This document shows positions 12,930-13,846 of a DNA stretch of 13,846 nucleotides, one piece after another. Source of the DNA: Fidelibacterota bacterium (GTDB lineage: Bacteria; Fidelibacterota; Marinisomatia; SCGC-AAA003-L08; D37C17); assembly GCA_018671635.1 (NCBI GenBank), contig JABHHG010000105.1, positions 1 to 13,846 on the forward strand, in the 5' to 3' direction. The position numbers and the translations under genes were made by a program. The notes below the pieces were generated by a model, which searched no databases, was not told the origin of the DNA, and was given only the letters and a program-made list of their open reading frames with translations. The first letter of the stretch is position 1; each line of letters starts with the position of its first letter.

Positions 12930-12934
12930 AGGAG
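12930..12934 (+). promoter_or_regulatory. Strong Shine-Dalgarno of the small membrane protein
   Basis: AGGAG lies six bases before the ATG at 12941. An out-of-frame ATG at 12937 is too close to be used, so this site fixes the start. It is the clearest Shine-Dalgarno in the window. Confidence 0.7.
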
Positions 12935-12940
12935 AAATGA

Positions 12941-13420
12941 ATGTACATTGATTCAAAAGCTATATCTTGGCTGGTTTTAGCGGGGGGATTATTCCTTTAC
13001 TTGTGGAATATCACCGATAACCAATTTACATATGCCACAATTTTTATGGCAGGCTCAATCCTTTTATGGATGTTTATTGGCTTTAGCACAGATTCATTCG
13101 ATAATAAAGAGTTTGCCCAAGTGCTATCTGGAGCCGGCTTCCTATTGGCAATATCTGTTTTCTTCCTCTATGGATTGGAAGAAATGCCCTATCCATCTGG
13201 AGCCATTGTGTTCCACTCTGATGGCATTGCTAAATCATTAGGTTTGGGTATTGCAGCATCATTACCCCTTCTATTTGGTATGGCCAATATTGAGCCAAAT
13301 CAAAATAGTTCACAACCCAATAAAACCGTTGCTACTACTGAGTCTACCATTGTTGTGGATCATGAAGATTATGAATTAGCAGATGTAGACGATCTTACTT
13401 CTGGTGAATTTGATATATAA
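12941..13420 (+). CDS. Small four-helix membrane protein of unknown function
   Basis: I do not recognise this 159-residue protein. Four hydrophobic stretches are visible at about 8-23, 31-48, 60-78 and 97-114. A hydrophilic tail (about 116-159) follows: its first part is rich in Asn, Gln, Ser and Thr, and its last 22 residues are strongly acidic (VDHEDYELADVDD and GEFD). It begins with no cleavable signal peptide. A strong Shine-Dalgarno and a clean intrinsic terminator frame it as a single-gene unit, divergent from the lipid A operon with 126 bases between the starts. That arrangement is sound evidence for a real expressed gene. The four-helix size fits a small accessory membrane protein, but nothing in the sequence points to a substrate, and I assign no function. 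Confidence 0.75.
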   Translation: MYIDSKAISWLVLAGGLFLYLWNITDNQFTYATIFMAGSILLWMFIGFSTDSFDNKEFAQVLSGAGFLLAISVFFLYGLEEMPYPSGAIVFHSDGIAKSLGLGIAASLPLLFGMANIEPNQNSSQPNKTVATTESTIVVDHEDYELADVDDLTSGEFDI

Positions 13421-13444
13421 TAATAAATAATATCTATATTAACT

Positions 13445-13470
13445 AAAACGCCATCATTCGATGGCGTTTT
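13445..13470. terminator. Strong intrinsic terminator shared by convergent genes
   Basis: A perfect 11-base stem pairs 13445-13455 with 13460-13470 (AAAACGCCATC / GATGGCGTTTT) around the loop ATTC. T-rich sequence follows on the plus strand, and the left A-run gives a U-run on the minus strand. It ends the small membrane protein transcript. The stop codon of the convergent glycosyltransferase (13454-13456) lies inside the hairpin, so it probably terminates both. Confidence 0.9.
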
Positions 13471-13846
13471 TTGTTTGAAGATATAATTTATGATATTTTT
13501 CTGCCATTCTCAAATCAGTATAGCACTCAGGAAATGTTAATTTCAGACACTTCTTTTCTTTATTTATTTCTACCATTTTTCTACATAAATCCATACTATT
13601 ATTCACTTCAAATATATCGACAGCTGAATAATTTCTTTTTATCTCTAAATGTGCTTCAATATTAGATAGTAAAATATTATTCCCCATATTAATTGCCTCT
13701 AATACAGCTAATGGACATCCTTCGGTGAGTGAAGATGAAATATATAATTCAGAGAAACTTAATAATTCAATAAAATTAGTCCTAAGCATATCGCCAATAA
13801 GAACTATTTCATGTGAATTACGGGATAAATTAGAAACATCTTTTGA
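13454..13846 (-). CDS. Glycosyltransferase family 4-like protein, C-terminal part (5' end beyond window)
   Basis: Partial gene: the frame stays open to the right edge, giving the last 130 residues; the start lies outside. The visible part is the C-terminal Rossmann half of a GT-B glycosyltransferase. The window-edge segment carries HEIVLIGD, then LLSFSELYISSSLTEG and the family E-x7-E motif (EGCPLAVLE), which binds the nucleotide-sugar donor, then an NMGNNILLSNI strand and a helix ending near the stop. An in-frame ATG at 13789 exists but would cut off the IGD strand, so it is not the true start. Such enzymes build polysaccharide, LPS or glycoprotein glycans. The donor and acceptor cannot be told. 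It is convergent with the small membrane protein, and its stop falls inside their shared terminator. Confidence 0.85.
   Translation of the reverse strand, partial: SKDVSNLSRNSHEIVLIGDMLRTNFIELLSFSELYISSSLTEGCPLAVLEAINMGNNILLSNIEAHLEIKRNYSAVDIFEVNNSMDLCRKMVEINKEKKCLKLTFPECYTDLRMAEKYHKLYLQTKNAIE

Overview
The window is AT-rich chromosomal DNA from a free-living Gram-negative (diderm) bacterium. Three late lipid A genes show an LPS-bearing outer membrane. Several features resemble the Candidatus Marinimicrobia (SAR406) / Bacteroidota neighbourhood of the tree: a secreted cysteine-rich protein with a dockerin-like NVLDI repeat pair, a giant FG-GAP/Ig-like surface protein, uneven use of Shine-Dalgarno sites, and a Gfo/Idh/MocA gene next to lpxB. 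The taxonomic call is inference; no rRNA or other marker gene is present. I see no insertion sequence, phage gene, CRISPR array, tRNA or rRNA.

Layout. (1) 67-876 (+): membrane-anchored glycerophosphodiester phosphodiesterase, ending at a hairpin that can serve both strands. (2) 929-2884 (-): Na+/phosphate cotransporter followed 3 bases later by phoU, a phosphate uptake and control pair. The transporter carries an unusual small soluble domain after its first membrane helix. (3) 3000-3949 (-): a DUF971 protein and a HAD phosphatase, translationally coupled through an ATGA overlap. (4) 4007-7801 (+): a giant exported protein of about 1,260 residues, made of a Ca-binding-type beta-propeller, at least six roughly 90-residue Ig-like units, an acidic insert and a strict heptad-repeat tail. 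(5) 7819-8826 (-): a secreted cysteine-rich, dockerin-containing protein, convergent with (4), with a recognisable promoter and a cluster of helically phased GTCA/TGAC boxes upstream. (6) 9020-12814 (-): the lipid A operon, transcribed as gnnA-like dehydrogenase, lpxB, DUF374 acyltransferase, lpxK, with overlapping or abutting genes. (7) 12941-13420 (+): a small four-helix membrane protein of unknown function with a strong Shine-Dalgarno and an intrinsic terminator. (8) 13454-13846 (-): the C-terminal part of a GT4-type glycosyltransferase running off the window edge.

How it fits together. Most genes concern the cell envelope: lipid A disaccharide formation, 4'-phosphorylation and probable acylation (6), glycan transfer (8), phosphodiester and phosphate recovery (1, 2), and exported, probably surface-exposed, calcium-binding-type proteins (4, 5). 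The most unusual items are the modular giant protein with its exact seven-residue-period tail, the dockerin protein with a Kunitz-like cysteine pattern and its phased upstream boxes, and a GnnA-like enzyme at the head of a lipid A operon without its aminotransferase partner in view.
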